Assembly: GCF_004362015.1 (NCBI RefSeq)
Contig: NZ_SNWW01000004.1
Coordinates: forward strand, 312,136 to 376,135
Reading direction: 5' to 3'
DNA: 64,000 nucleotides
From: Flavobacterium chryseum
Lineage (GTDB): Bacteria > Bacteroidota > Bacteroidia > Flavobacteriales > Flavobacteriaceae
A program made the position numbers and the translations under genes. The notes beneath the pieces were generated by a model that ran no database searches, was not told the origin of the DNA, and saw only the letters and a list, made by a program, of their open reading frames with translations. Below, one piece after another: positions 8,697 through 18,407 of the stretch (position 1 is its first letter; each line of letters starts with the position of its first letter).

Positions 8697-9704
8697 ATGT
8701 ATCATTCAAAAATAGCGGGCTTAGGATATTATGTTCCTTCTAATGTTGTGACAAACGATGATTTGTCTAAACTTATTGATACCAATGATGAATGGATTCA
8801 GGAGCGAACAGGTATTCAGGAGCGTCGACATATTATTCGTGGAGAAGATACCACAACTTCAATGGGAGTTAAAGCGGCTAAAATTGCAATAGAGCGTTCT
8901 GGCGTTGCCAAAGAAGATATTGATTTTGTAGTTTTTGCTACATTAAGTCCTGATTACTATTTTCCAGGACCAGGAGTTTTAGTACAACGTGATTTAGGTT
9001 TACGCACAGTAGGTGCATTAGACGTTAGAAACCAATGTTCAGGATTTGTTTATGCCATTTCTGTTGCAGATCAATACATTAAAACCGGAATGTATAAAAA
9101 TATTTTGGTAATTGGCTCTGAAGTACATTCGACAGGATTAGATATGACGACTCGCGGTCGTGGCGTTTCGGTAATTTTTGGAGATGGAGCGGGAGCTGCG
9201 GTTTTAAGCCGTGAAGAAGATTTATCAAAAGGAATTTTATCAACTCATTTACATTCTGAAGGACAACATGCTGAGGAATTAGCTTTGCAGGCACCAGGAA
9301 TGGGTGCACGTTGGGTAACTGACATTTTAGCTGATAATGATCCGAATGATGAAAGTTATTATCCTTATATGAATGGACAATTTGTGTTTAAAAACGCAGT
9401 AGTTCGTTTTGCTGAGGTAATCAATGAAGGATTAGAAGCAAACGGTTTGCAAGTTTCAGATATTGATATGTTGATTCCACATCAGGCGAATTTGAGAATT
9501 TCACAATTCATTCAAAACAAATTCAAATTAACGGATGATCAGGTTCACAATAATATCGAGAAATACGGAAATACAACAGCAGCCTCTATTCCAATTGCTT
9601 TGACAGAAGCTTGGGAACAAGGAAAAATCAAATCAGGAGATACAGTTGTTTTAGCTGCTTTCGGTAGCGGATTTACTTGGGCAAGTGCTATTATTAAATG
9701 GTAA
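8697..9704 (+). CDS. fabH: 3-oxoacyl-ACP synthase III (KAS III)
   Basis: The 335-residue protein carries the KAS III catalytic triad: Cys114 in RNQCSGF, His262 in PHQANLR and Asn292 in YGNTTAAS. The N-terminus has the typical TNDEWIQERTGI segment. The enzyme condenses acetyl- or branched acyl-CoA with malonyl-ACP to start fatty acid synthesis; flavobacteria make iso-branched fatty acids, so a branched primer is likely. It is not next to plsX or rpmF, so it may be a second KAS III paralog of the genome. It has its own promoter and terminator. Confidence 0.92.
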   Translation: MYHSKIAGLGYYVPSNVVTNDDLSKLIDTNDEWIQERTGIQERRHIIRGEDTTTSMGVKAAKIAIERSGVAKEDIDFVVFATLSPDYYFPGPGVLVQRDLGLRTVGALDVRNQCSGFVYAISVADQYIKTGMYKNILVIGSEVHSTGLDMTTRGRGVSVIFGDGAGAAVLSREEDLSKGILSTHLHSEGQHAEELALQAPGMGARWVTDILADNDPNDESYYPYMNGQFVFKNAVVRFAEVINEGLEANGLQVSDIDMLIPHQANLRISQFIQNKFKLTDDQVHNNIEKYGNTTAASIPIALTEAWEQGKIKSGDTVVLAAFGSGFTWASAIIKW

Positions 9705-9730
9705 TTTAAACCGTTTTACATTATATTTTA

Positions 9731-9762
9731 AAACCTGCTCATTTTTATGAGCAGGTTTTTTT
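9731..9762 (+). terminator. fabH terminator
   Basis: The perfect stem AACCTGCTCAT/ATGAGCAGGTT with a 4-nt loop precedes a T run. Confidence 0.9.
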
Positions 9763-9787
9763 ATAAATTCGTGTTTTGTTACATAAT

Positions 9788-9888
9788 TTTGTCATTGCGA
9801 GGAACGAAGCAACCACACTTGCAATCGGTAAATTTGCCTATTCAAAAGACAAACTTGTTGAGTTTGTTTCGTTCCTCGCAATGACAAA
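9788..9888. repeat. REP-like palindrome (family GTCATTGCGAGGAACGAA)
   Basis: Two perfect 21-bp inverted arms (9788-9808 and 9868-9888), beginning TTTGTCATTGCGAGG, enclose about 59 nt. Two relatives of this family occur at 36600-36705 and 39141-39246. It sits between the fabH terminator and cutC. Confidence 0.9.
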
Positions 9889-9912
9889 CGATGAAATTAT
9901 CCCTAAATCAAA

Positions 9913-10584
9913 ATGAAAAAAAATCAACTAGAAATAGCGTGCTTCAATTACGAATCGGCATTAATTGCTCAGGAAAGTGGAGTTGACAGAATCGAATTGT
10001 GCGAAAATATGCAATTGGGAGGAACAACGCCTAATACTATTTTGGCTGTGAAAGTTCGTGAAAAATTAGCCATTAAAATGCATGTTATTATCCGGCCTCG
10101 TGGCGGAGATTTTGTTTATACCGATGAGGAAGTTGTTGAAATGAAACAAGATATCAAGCAATTTAAAAAGTTGGGTATCGATGGTTTTGTTTTTGGAATT
10201 TTAAATCCTGACGGAACTGTCAATAAAAAACAAAATCGGGAATTAGTCAATCTGGCAAGTCCGCTTTCATGTACTTTTCATCGTGCTTTTGATGTTGTTA
10301 CAGATATGAAACAATCTCTTGAAGATGTAATTGATTGTGGTTTTAAGACCATTCTGACTTCCGGGAAAGGAGCAACTGTTGAAGAAGGAATTTTCGATTT
10401 AGAAAAAATCCAGAAATGGGCAAAAGACCGAATAGAAATTATGCCTGGCGGAGGTTTGCGATCTTCGAATATAAAATTAATACAGGATAAATTAGAACCT
10501 ACTTTTTATCATTCATCAGCCATTACAGATAAAACAGAAACGGCAAACCCTGAAGAAATAAAGGAATTACGAAATTTTTTATAA
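9913..10584 (+). CDS. cutC: CutC family protein (copper homeostasis)
   Basis: The 223-residue protein is a typical CutC TIM barrel: LEIACFNYESALIAQESG at the N-terminus, RIELCENMQLGGTTPN, MHVIIRPRGGDFVY and TFHRAFD are all conserved family phrases. The family is annotated for copper homeostasis, but its enzymatic activity is unclear; cytoplasmic. It lies 25 nt past a REP-like palindrome with no recognisable -7 box close by, so the palindrome may sit in its leader. Confidence 0.9.
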   Translation: MKKNQLEIACFNYESALIAQESGVDRIELCENMQLGGTTPNTILAVKVREKLAIKMHVIIRPRGGDFVYTDEEVVEMKQDIKQFKKLGIDGFVFGILNPDGTVNKKQNRELVNLASPLSCTFHRAFDVVTDMKQSLEDVIDCGFKTILTSGKGATVEEGIFDLEKIQKWAKDRIEIMPGGGLRSSNIKLIQDKLEPTFYHSSAITDKTETANPEEIKELRNFL

Positions 10585-10594
10585 AACATAAAAT

Positions 10595-10633
10595 AAAAAG
10601 GCCTGGAGTTGGCATACTCCAGGCCTTTTTTTC
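10595..10633. terminator. Bidirectional terminator between cutC and the TonB-dependent receptor gene
   Basis: A 15-bp perfect stem (AAAAAGGCCTGGAGT and its complement) with loop TGGCAT is flanked by A and T runs and lies between convergent genes. Confidence 0.9.
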
Positions 10634-10684
10634 TACAAGAAAATTATTCAAAAATTATTCAAATTATCTAATTAAGAAGCAGTT

Positions 10685-13102
10685 TTAAAACATTCCGCCG
10701 CCATCTTTAGTAGTGTTGTCTTCTCTTTGTTTACGTTGAAGGTTCTTGATTTTTGCACCCCCAAAGTTGTACGTTAAACCTAAATAAACGGTTTGACTTT
10801 CCCAGCTAAATTGTCCTGCCTGAGGATAAGGATACATAGTATCAAAAGCATATTTCATAGTGTTGAACACGTCATTGAAACGTAAACTGATGTTCATCTT
10901 GCTGTCTAACAATGTATAACGTGAACCTATGTCCATTTTGTACATTTCATGGCTATTATTTTGCAAACCATCTGTAGCGCCTCTGTAAAATCCAAATAAT
11001 AAAAAGCTTAAACGTTTATTTACTTTGAAGTTTGAGTTCATTCGGCCATTAAAAGCTGCAACTGTAATTTTTCTTTCAACAGGGTTACTTGTTTTTGTTG
11101 GTCTATCATACAGAAAAACAATTCCTTGCTGATTAATGCTAGAGAAATCAATAGATGGAGAAATATCCCACCATTTTGTAATTTTATAATTAAAAGAAGC
11201 TTCAACCCCGTATGCAGTGTTGTGATCGTAGTTTGTAAAAGACATAATTTGTTTATTGCCATCTGTATCAGTTTCATCAGGATATAAGATTCTGCTGATT
11301 TGGTCATTGATACTTCTTACATAAACTCCGGTAGTAAAACTTCCTTTTTCAAAAGTTTTAGTATAATTTACTTCTACAGAATTTGTAAACTGAGGTCTTA
11401 ACTCTGGATTTCCTAACGAAGTTACTAACGGTGTAGAAAACTCACGAATAGGTTTTGTCTGTTCTAAACTTGGGCGGTCAACACGACGGCTATAGCTAAA
11501 TTGGAAAGTGTTTTTCTCATTTAGATTGTAAGTAAAATAAGCAGATGGGTATAAGGTAATATAATCGTCATCAAATTTTTCCGCACCGTAATTTAAATTA
11601 GCTGCCACTTTGTAGCTTTCAAAACGTGCCCCCACTTGGTATCTGAATTTTTTGTATTTCTGACCAAAAGTTACATAAGCAGAGTAAATATCTGTATCGT
11701 AAGTATAGTTTGAAATTTGATTTTGAGCTGGAACAGTCAGGTTTGTTCTTGCGTAATCACTGTCAGTTCTTGTGATTCTTGCTTCAGCACCAGCCTCAAG
11801 AGTAGATTTTTCATTTAGAGGGTTCACATAATCCACATTAAATGTGCTTAGTTTTCTATCTCCTTTAATTAAATCATTGTAAATTAAATTTTGTGCTGTA
11901 TTGTCAGGAGCTGTAGTTTTAGTGTCAAATTCCGCATTTTGCGTTTCTTTACTATCGCTATAATTTCCTTCAAAATCTAAAGTATGACCTTCTTTTTTAA
12001 AGATGTGTTTATAAGCCAGATTGTAAGTACCAGTTGTTTCAGGTCCCCAGTATCTTGATTTTTGGTAAATGTTTAAAATATCAGGATCTCCATTATTATA
12101 ATCAATATCTGTGTTTACAAAGCCTTTTCCAGTTGATTTGTTTTGGTTTGTGTAGATAGACAAAGTGTTATGATCATCAATTAAATAATCCATACCGATT
12201 TTGTACAGGTAAGAATCATTATCATTTTTAATGTCCAACGTCTGAGTAATATCTTGATCTAATCTGTTTATGAAACCATCATTAAAATAAGTTCCAAAAT
12301 TTTGACCTACATTTCCAAAGAAATTTACTTTTCCGGTTTTGTAGTTTAAATCTAAAGACTGATTGTATTTTGCCGTTTCTCCAAAAGTGATTCCACCGCT
12401 GTAACTTCCGTTAAAACCAGTATTGGCATTTTTATGCAAAACAATATTAATGATTCCAGACATTCCTTCCGGATTGTATTTCGCACTAGGATTGGTAATC
12501 AACTCAATTTTTTTGATAGAAGTTGACGGAATTTGTTTTAATAACTGAGCTGGATCAATATTAGAAGGACGTCCGTCAATCAGTACACGAACATTGTCAT
12601 TTCCGCGAAGCGAAAGTTTCCCATCCTGATCAACATTCACAGACGGAATATTATTCATAATATCAGATGCAGAAGCTCCGGCTGTAGTTAAATCTTTTCC
12701 GACAGTAATTACTTTTCGGTCAATTTTTTGTTCAATTGTCGAGCGTTCGCTAACAATATTTACTCCTTTAAGCTGTGTTGCTTCTTCTTCAAGAGAAATA
12801 TTAACCGTTGCAGTTTTTTTATTGTCGCTTAAAATAACAGTTCCAATATATTTTCTGAATCCGATGTATTGAATTTCGATAGTATAGCTTTTTAAAGCCA
12901 GGTTTTTAATTGTAAAATCTCCGTTGTCATCTGTGTTTACTCCAGATACTACTTTTCCGTTATCTTTAATTGAAACTGTAGCATAAGAAATGGGTGCATT
13001 GGTGGTTTTTTCGATAATTTTTCCGGAAACTGTTCCTGAATTTTGTGTCTGTGCTGTTGTAATTACACCCAGTAATACGAACAGAAAGAATTTTAATTTC
13101 AT
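10685..13102 (-). CDS. TonB-dependent receptor, outer membrane beta-barrel family
   Basis: The 805-residue protein has a signal peptide (about 1-19) and a CarboxypepD_reg-like beta-sandwich (about 24-110) with the usual SGKIIEKTTNAPISYATVSI opening. A plug domain follows (about 125-225; GNDNVRVLIDGRPS, NPSAKYNPEGMSGIINIV), then a long barrel ending in GLTYNFGG and a short charged tail. It takes up an unidentified substrate across the outer membrane using TonB energy. The barrel type (OMP_b-brl_3) is common in Bacteroidetes, and no SusD partner is adjacent. Confidence 0.9.
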   Translation of the reverse strand: MKLKFFLFVLLGVITTAQTQNSGTVSGKIIEKTTNAPISYATVSIKDNGKVVSGVNTDDNGDFTIKNLALKSYTIEIQYIGFRKYIGTVILSDNKKTATVNISLEEEATQLKGVNIVSERSTIEQKIDRKVITVGKDLTTAGASASDIMNNIPSVNVDQDGKLSLRGNDNVRVLIDGRPSNIDPAQLLKQIPSTSIKKIELITNPSAKYNPEGMSGIINIVLHKNANTGFNGSYSGGITFGETAKYNQSLDLNYKTGKVNFFGNVGQNFGTYFNDGFINRLDQDITQTLDIKNDNDSYLYKIGMDYLIDDHNTLSIYTNQNKSTGKGFVNTDIDYNNGDPDILNIYQKSRYWGPETTGTYNLAYKHIFKKEGHTLDFEGNYSDSKETQNAEFDTKTTAPDNTAQNLIYNDLIKGDRKLSTFNVDYVNPLNEKSTLEAGAEARITRTDSDYARTNLTVPAQNQISNYTYDTDIYSAYVTFGQKYKKFRYQVGARFESYKVAANLNYGAEKFDDDYITLYPSAYFTYNLNEKNTFQFSYSRRVDRPSLEQTKPIREFSTPLVTSLGNPELRPQFTNSVEVNYTKTFEKGSFTTGVYVRSINDQISRILYPDETDTDGNKQIMSFTNYDHNTAYGVEASFNYKITKWWDISPSIDFSSINQQGIVFLYDRPTKTSNPVERKITVAAFNGRMNSNFKVNKRLSFLLFGFYRGATDGLQNNSHEMYKMDIGSRYTLLDSKMNISLRFNDVFNTMKYAFDTMYPYPQAGQFSWESQTVYLGLTYNFGGAKIKNLQRKQREDNTTKDGGGMF

Positions 13103-13418
13103 ATGGTACTAATTGATTATTTTAATTTGATTGATGATGATGATTAAATGGGTAATTATTTTTCTATAAATAAATTTAAAGTTGCTAGTAAGACTGTTTT
13201 GCTGTAGAATTGTTACAACAAATTCATAATTAAAAATTAAATTTTTTCTAGGGGTTCTGTTTTATAAGAGTTTAAGGTTTTAATTTTTTGATAATTTTAA
13301 CAATTGAAACAGATTACTTTTTGAAAAATTCGTATCAATTTCTGTTATTTTATATCTTTTTCGTTTTCTCTAATTGATGAATAAGCAGTATCTTTGCTCA
13401 CTTTAAAAATAAGTTTAC
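13103..13418. other. Intergenic region between divergent receptor and argS genes
   Basis: These 316 AT-rich bases hold divergent promoters. The argS -7 box lies at 13389-13396. No reading frame, repeat or RNA gene was recognised. Confidence 0.6.
13389..13396 (+). promoter_or_regulatory. argS -7 element
   Basis: TATCTTTG matches TAnnTTTG exactly, 23 nt before the start codon. The only TTG nearby is 12 nt upstream, so the -33 half is weak. Confidence 0.55.
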
Positions 13419-15197
13419 ATGTCATTATCACAAATTTTAACGCCTTCTGTACAAAAAGCAATACAAGCATTATTTGATGTTACTGTTGATAAAATCGAAT
13501 TTCAAACTACCAGAAAAGAGTTTGAAGGCGATATTACGATGGTAATCTTTCCTTTATTGAAAGTGATTAAAAGCAATCCTGTCGAATTAGGAAATAAAAT
13601 TGGAAATTATTTGGTTGACAATGTTAGTGAAGTAGCACGTTTTAATGTAGTTTCAGGTTTCTTAAATATTGTAATTGCAGATAGTTATTATTTGAATTTC
13701 TTTAATGAAATAAAAGACAATACTAAATTTGGATACATAACACCGAATCCGGACGACAAAGCTATTATGGTCGAATATTCTTCTCCAAATACAAATAAAC
13801 CTTTGCACTTAGGTCATGTTCGTAACAATTTGTTGGGATATTCTGTGGCTGAAATTATAAAAGCTTCTGGTAAAAAAGTATACAAAACTCAAATCATAAA
13901 CGATCGTGGAATTCATATCTGCAAATCGATGTTGGCCTGGGAAAAATTCGGAAATGGTGAAACGCCTCAAACTTCAAATCTAAAAGGCGATAAACTCGTT
14001 GGTAAATATTATGTTGAGTTTGACAAAGCTTACAAAGCAGAAATTAATCAATTAATTGAAACCGGTAAAACCGAAGAAGAAGCTAAAAAACAAGCTCCAA
14101 TTATTATAGAGGCGCAAGAAATGCTTAAGAAATGGGAAGCTGGCGATGAGCAGGTAATATCACTTTGGAAAAAAATGAACGAATGGGTGTACGAAGGTTT
14201 TGCGACGACATATACTAATTTGGGTGTTAATTTTGATAAATATTATTACGAAAGCAATACCTATTTATTAGGAAAAGATGTGGTTCAGGTAGGTTTGGAT
14301 AAAGGTGTTTTTGAAAAAGATCCTGATGGTTCAGTTTGGATAGATTTGACTGATGAAGGTCTTGATCGTAAAATTGTATTGCGTTCAGACGGAACTGCGG
14401 TTTATATGACACAAGATATTGGAACTGCAATTCAGCGTGTAAAAGATATGCCGGATGTGGGCGGAATGGTTTACACTGTTGGAAATGAACAAGATTACCA
14501 CTTTAAAGTACTATTTCTAATTCTAAAAAAATTAGGTTTTGACTGGGCTTCAAGTCTGTATCATTTATCATACGGAATGGTTGATTTACCATCAGGAAAA
14601 ATGAAAAGCCGTGAAGGAACTGTTGTAGATGCTGATGATTTGATGCAAAATATGACGGATACAGCCAAACAAATTTCAGAAGATTTAGGAAAGTTAGATA
14701 GTTATTCTGCTGAAGAGAAAGCAAAATTGTACAAAACAATTGGTCTTGGTGCCCTTAAATATTACATTTTAAAAGTTGATCCTAAAAAACGTATTTTGTT
14801 TAATCCTGAAGAATCAGTTGATTTTGCCGGAAATACAGGTCCATTTATTCAGTATACTTACGCAAGAATTCAATCCATTATTCGTAAATCCGATTTTGAT
14901 TTTTCTGCAAAAACAAATACCGAAGAACTTCACGAAAAAGAAAAAGAGTTGGTAAAACAAATCGAACTGTTTCCGGAAGTAATTCAAAATGCTGCTCAAA
15001 ATCATAGTCCTGCTTTAATTGCAAATTATACTTACGATTTGGTAAAAGAATACAATTCGTTTTATCAATCTGTACATATTTTAGGCGAAGTAGATTTGAC
15101 AAAAAAAATATTCAGAGTTCAGCTTTCTCAAAAAGTAGCCGAAGTTATAAAATCTGCTTTCACTTTATTAGGAATTGAAGTTCCGGAAAGAATGTAA
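13419..15197 (+). CDS. argS: Arginine-tRNA ligase
   Basis: The 592-residue class I synthetase has the HIGH box as HLGH (130-133), the KMSKS loop as KMKSREGT, and the ArgRS-specific N-terminal Add1 domain (about 1-90). The C-terminal DALR anticodon-binding domain includes KYYILKVDPKKRILFNP and ends near ALLGIEVPERM. It charges tRNA-Arg in the cytoplasm. The -7 box lies 23 nt upstream and a shared terminator follows, so it is monocistronic. Confidence 0.97.
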   Translation: MSLSQILTPSVQKAIQALFDVTVDKIEFQTTRKEFEGDITMVIFPLLKVIKSNPVELGNKIGNYLVDNVSEVARFNVVSGFLNIVIADSYYLNFFNEIKDNTKFGYITPNPDDKAIMVEYSSPNTNKPLHLGHVRNNLLGYSVAEIIKASGKKVYKTQIINDRGIHICKSMLAWEKFGNGETPQTSNLKGDKLVGKYYVEFDKAYKAEINQLIETGKTEEEAKKQAPIIIEAQEMLKKWEAGDEQVISLWKKMNEWVYEGFATTYTNLGVNFDKYYYESNTYLLGKDVVQVGLDKGVFEKDPDGSVWIDLTDEGLDRKIVLRSDGTAVYMTQDIGTAIQRVKDMPDVGGMVYTVGNEQDYHFKVLFLILKKLGFDWASSLYHLSYGMVDLPSGKMKSREGTVVDADDLMQNMTDTAKQISEDLGKLDSYSAEEKAKLYKTIGLGALKYYILKVDPKKRILFNPEESVDFAGNTGPFIQYTYARIQSIIRKSDFDFSAKTNTEELHEKEKELVKQIELFPEVIQNAAQNHSPALIANYTYDLVKEYNSFYQSVHILGEVDLTKKIFRVQLSQKVAEVIKSAFTLLGIEVPERM

Positions 15198-15216
15198 GAA
15201 TTTTAAAATTGCATAT

Positions 15217-15252
15217 TAAAAAGCCGATAGTCCTAAAACTATTGGCTTTTTT
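15217..15252. terminator. Bidirectional terminator after argS
   Basis: The stem AAAAAGCCGATAG/CTATTGGCTTTTT (one wobble pair) with an 8-nt loop lies between convergent argS and the DUF6607 gene. Confidence 0.85.
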
Positions 15253-15271
15253 ACAACTAACACAAACATTT

Positions 15272-16174
15272 TTATTTTACGAACTTGTCGATAATTGCAT
15301 CTGATTCTGCTTTTGTAGCGTTTGGTTTTAAATCAAACAAAAGAGAATACAACGCTTTTCTATCAACTTTAGCTTCTAAGTTTAAGTCTTGGTGTCTGTC
15401 AAAAAGGGTTTGCCATTTGTCACGGACATTTTTCCAAAGCGCATTGTTTTCTTTCCACCATTTTTGACCGGCAATACATTTAATATCCGGAACTTTAGTA
15501 TAAATATCCATTCCTTTTTCTTCTGCTAGCAAAACATCTTTTCCGCTGTCATCTCTAATAAGTTTAGCATTGTCTTGCTCATGATTCCAACCAGTAGCAG
15601 TAATTTCGTGAATGTTTCTTCTTTTTAGAACATTATAGTCATTACGTTTTGTCTGCTCTCTTCTTGGCAGAGGAGCATCTGTAACATTCGACCAGTAATT
15701 TTCTCCGTCAACATGCACCCAGGTTGAAGATCCCTCATATCTAGGACTATCGTCTACCTGAAATACCTTTTGAGTCCATTGTCCTTTAACCGCTTTCTTG
15801 TCTAATTTTTTATATTTCCAGGAATTGTTTTTATCGAAAGAATATAAGTCAGTGTTTTCATAAAGCCAATCTTGTCTCCAGTGTTTTATGATCATATCAG
15901 CACTTACAATCAATAAATGCTGCATAACGATTTTATTTGGCGTGTCTTCTAATAATTCTACCCATTCCAAAGCAGATTCATGTTTTGTTTCTGAAGGTTT
16001 GTACGTAAGAGAATCTTTAGGATACTGAAAGGTTTCAGTAAAATTAAATTTCACTTCATAACAACCGCACATCGACTTAATTGATTTGATGTCTTGTTGC
16101 TTTTTATCCTGACTAAAGCCAAGACTGCATGTCAAAGCCATAACGGCTGAAAAATAGAAACTTTTTGAAATCAT
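15272..16174 (-). CDS. DUF6607 family protein, heme-locus associated
   Basis: The 300-residue protein has a signal peptide (cleavage near SLGFSQ|D, about residue 21) and is probably periplasmic or at the outer membrane. It resembles DUF6607, a Bacteroidetes family of unknown function rich in Trp and charged residues, with MCGCYEVKFNFTETF near the N-terminus. It diverges from a HmuR-like receptor and HmuY gene across a symmetric promoter region, which suggests co-regulation with heme uptake. A role in heme or iron handling is inferred only from this neighbourhood. Confidence 0.75.
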   Translation of the reverse strand: MISKSFYFSAVMALTCSLGFSQDKKQQDIKSIKSMCGCYEVKFNFTETFQYPKDSLTYKPSETKHESALEWVELLEDTPNKIVMQHLLIVSADMIIKHWRQDWLYENTDLYSFDKNNSWKYKKLDKKAVKGQWTQKVFQVDDSPRYEGSSTWVHVDGENYWSNVTDAPLPRREQTKRNDYNVLKRRNIHEITATGWNHEQDNAKLIRDDSGKDVLLAEEKGMDIYTKVPDIKCIAGQKWWKENNALWKNVRDKWQTLFDRHQDLNLEAKVDRKALYSLLFDLKPNATKAESDAIIDKFVK

Positions 16175-16201
16175 AACTTATTATGTTTAAATAATTTTTT
16201 G

Positions 16202-16251
16202 GCAAATATATAAATTTTATTTAGAACAAATAAAAATAGTTATATATTTGC
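16202..16251. promoter_or_regulatory. Symmetric divergent promoter of the heme locus
   Basis: A perfect 12-bp inverted repeat (GCAAATATATAA at 16202-16213, TTATATATTTGC at 16240-16251) contains one TATATTTG -7 box per strand, each reading outward: toward DUF6607 on minus and toward the TonB receptor on plus. The 26-nt centre is AT-rich. It could be two matching promoters, or a promoter pair sharing a regulator site. Confidence 0.65.
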
Positions 16252-16278
16252 ATCAGTTATTAAGAATGAATAAAAATA

Positions 16279-18390
16279 ATGAAAATAAAAATTACCCTAT
16301 TTATTGCCGTTTTAATATGCCAGGTTTCTTTTTCGCAGGAAAAAGATACTACGGCTGTAAATAAGCTTTCAGAAGTAGTTGTTACAGGTCAGTTTGAACC
16401 ACAATCAATTAAAAAATCAGTTTTTAATGTGCGGGTAATATCAAGTCAGGATATTCAAAATTTGGCAGCAAATAATTTAGCAGATGTTTTAAATCAGTAT
16501 TTAAATATTACAGTGAGACCAAGCAGTACAAGTGGACGTTCGACTGTTTCGTTATTTGGCTTAGATGCACAGTACTTTAAAATTTTAGTTGACAATGTAC
16601 CACTGGTTAATGAAGTAGGGTTGGGTAATAATACAGATTTATCTCAAATCAACCTTAATGATGTTGATCATATTGAAATTGTAGAAGGGTCTATGGGAGT
16701 TACTTATGGTGCCAATGCTGTTAGCGGAGTTTTAAATATCATTACCAAAAAATCTTCAAAATATAAATGGGCCATTACAGCTTCTGTTCAGGAAGAAACT
16801 ATTGGCGATGAATATTCTCTTTTTAAAGAAGGACGTCACATTCAGTCTTTGAAAGTTTCTCATACATTCAATAAAAACTGGTTTGTTTCATTGGGAGCAA
16901 ATCGTAATGATTTTCAAGGTTATCTAAATGATAAAAATGGAATAGATTACAGCGAAAATGACGGTACTCGTGGTTACAGATGGTTGCCTAAAGATCAATT
17001 AAACGGTACGGCATTAATAGCTTATCATAAAGATAATTTCCGTTTTTTTTACAAATTCGAATACTTAGATGAAAATGTAGACTATTATAATAGTACAGTA
17101 CAATCGGGTTTTAATCCTATTCTTGGAGCATATCGATATGCAGATGATAAAAGATATTTAACTAATAGATACTTTCATAATTTAAATGCTACCGGCAAAT
17201 TGTTTTCTCAATTGAATTATAATGTTTCTCTATCACATCAAAAACAACAACGTGATGTAGAAGATTTTAAATATTATTTAGCTTCAAAAAAAGAGGAGAA
17301 TAATGCTACAGTAAAAGATCAATCTATGGAAGTTCTTTATTCTACAGGAACTTTAAATAACTTCTTTTCAGACAAAACGGTTGACTTACAATTAGGATAT
17401 GAATTTGTAAACAACAAAGGATTTTCACTTGTTCAGGAAGCAAGTAATAAGTTAACTCCTATAGGTAAAACGCTTGAGAATTATGACTTTTTTGCTTCCT
17501 CAGAAATTATGGCAACCGAAAGATTTTCTATTCGTCCAGGATTAAGATTTTCTGCCCAATCAAGGTTTAATAATCAATTTGCATCTTCTATAGGTTTAAG
17601 ATATTTGTTTGATAAAGGAGTCGAGTTGCGAGGTTCTTATGGTAATGGTTTCCGTACACCAAATTTTGAGGAATTATATTCCAAACAAATTTTTGATGGC
17701 CACTTTTTCGTTGGAAATGAAAACCTTATTCCTGAAACTAGTGCTTCTTACGAAAGTAGTCTTAAAAAAACAACTACATTTTCTTCAGGATTACAAATGT
17801 CAAACACACTGTCTGGGAGTTACTTAAATGTTGACGACCGAATTGATATGGCATTAATAAGATTTAATCCAGACACAGGTAATCCGGAATATCAATACAT
17901 CAATATTAGTAAGTACAGAGTATGGAATTTTTCTACTATGAACCAATTCAAGAAAGATAATTTTACTTTAAATATTGGAGCTGCAGTGATAGGTGTGTCT
18001 CAAAAAATAGAGAATCAGGTATTTGTATCAGATGATAAGTTTCTTTATTCTTTCAATTTAAATGCTAGTTTTTCTTATATGATTCCGAAATGGAATACAA
18101 CTTTTTCAGGTTATTATAAATATAATGGAAAGACGCAACAATATATTGAAGGATCATCGTCATATATCTTGTCTAAAGTTGATCCTGGTAATTGGCTGGA
18201 TGTTTCTATTCGAAAAAATTTCTTCAAAAACCAGTTGGAAGTAACGGTTGGAGCGAGAAATATTTTTGACATAACAAATGTAACACAAACTGGTACAAAC
18301 CAAGCTGCCGGACATGCAGCACCTGGAGAAGTAATGCTCGCTTACGGACGTTCTTATTTCTTAAAATTAGCATATAACCTTAATCTTTAA
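16279..18390 (+). CDS. TonB-dependent receptor, HmuR-like heme receptor
   Basis: The 703-residue protein has a signal peptide (cleaved near VSFSQ|E, about 19), a TonB-box-like LSEVVVTGQ and a plug domain (about 40-155). The barrel contains FRTP followed by NENL with a histidine between them (DGHFFVGNENL). This FRxP-His-NxxL arrangement is characteristic of heme receptors such as HmuR. The HmuY gene starts 17 nt downstream, which strongly supports heme uptake across the outer membrane. The -7 box TATATTTG lies 28 nt upstream. Confidence 0.88.
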   Translation: MKIKITLFIAVLICQVSFSQEKDTTAVNKLSEVVVTGQFEPQSIKKSVFNVRVISSQDIQNLAANNLADVLNQYLNITVRPSSTSGRSTVSLFGLDAQYFKILVDNVPLVNEVGLGNNTDLSQINLNDVDHIEIVEGSMGVTYGANAVSGVLNIITKKSSKYKWAITASVQEETIGDEYSLFKEGRHIQSLKVSHTFNKNWFVSLGANRNDFQGYLNDKNGIDYSENDGTRGYRWLPKDQLNGTALIAYHKDNFRFFYKFEYLDENVDYYNSTVQSGFNPILGAYRYADDKRYLTNRYFHNLNATGKLFSQLNYNVSLSHQKQQRDVEDFKYYLASKKEENNATVKDQSMEVLYSTGTLNNFFSDKTVDLQLGYEFVNNKGFSLVQEASNKLTPIGKTLENYDFFASSEIMATERFSIRPGLRFSAQSRFNNQFASSIGLRYLFDKGVELRGSYGNGFRTPNFEELYSKQIFDGHFFVGNENLIPETSASYESSLKKTTTFSSGLQMSNTLSGSYLNVDDRIDMALIRFNPDTGNPEYQYINISKYRVWNFSTMNQFKKDNFTLNIGAAVIGVSQKIENQVFVSDDKFLYSFNLNASFSYMIPKWNTTFSGYYKYNGKTQQYIEGSSSYILSKVDPGNWLDVSIRKNFFKNQLEVTVGARNIFDITNVTQTGTNQAAGHAAPGEVMLAYGRSYFLKLAYNLNL

Positions 18391-18407
18391 TATAATTAAT
18401 AAATATC

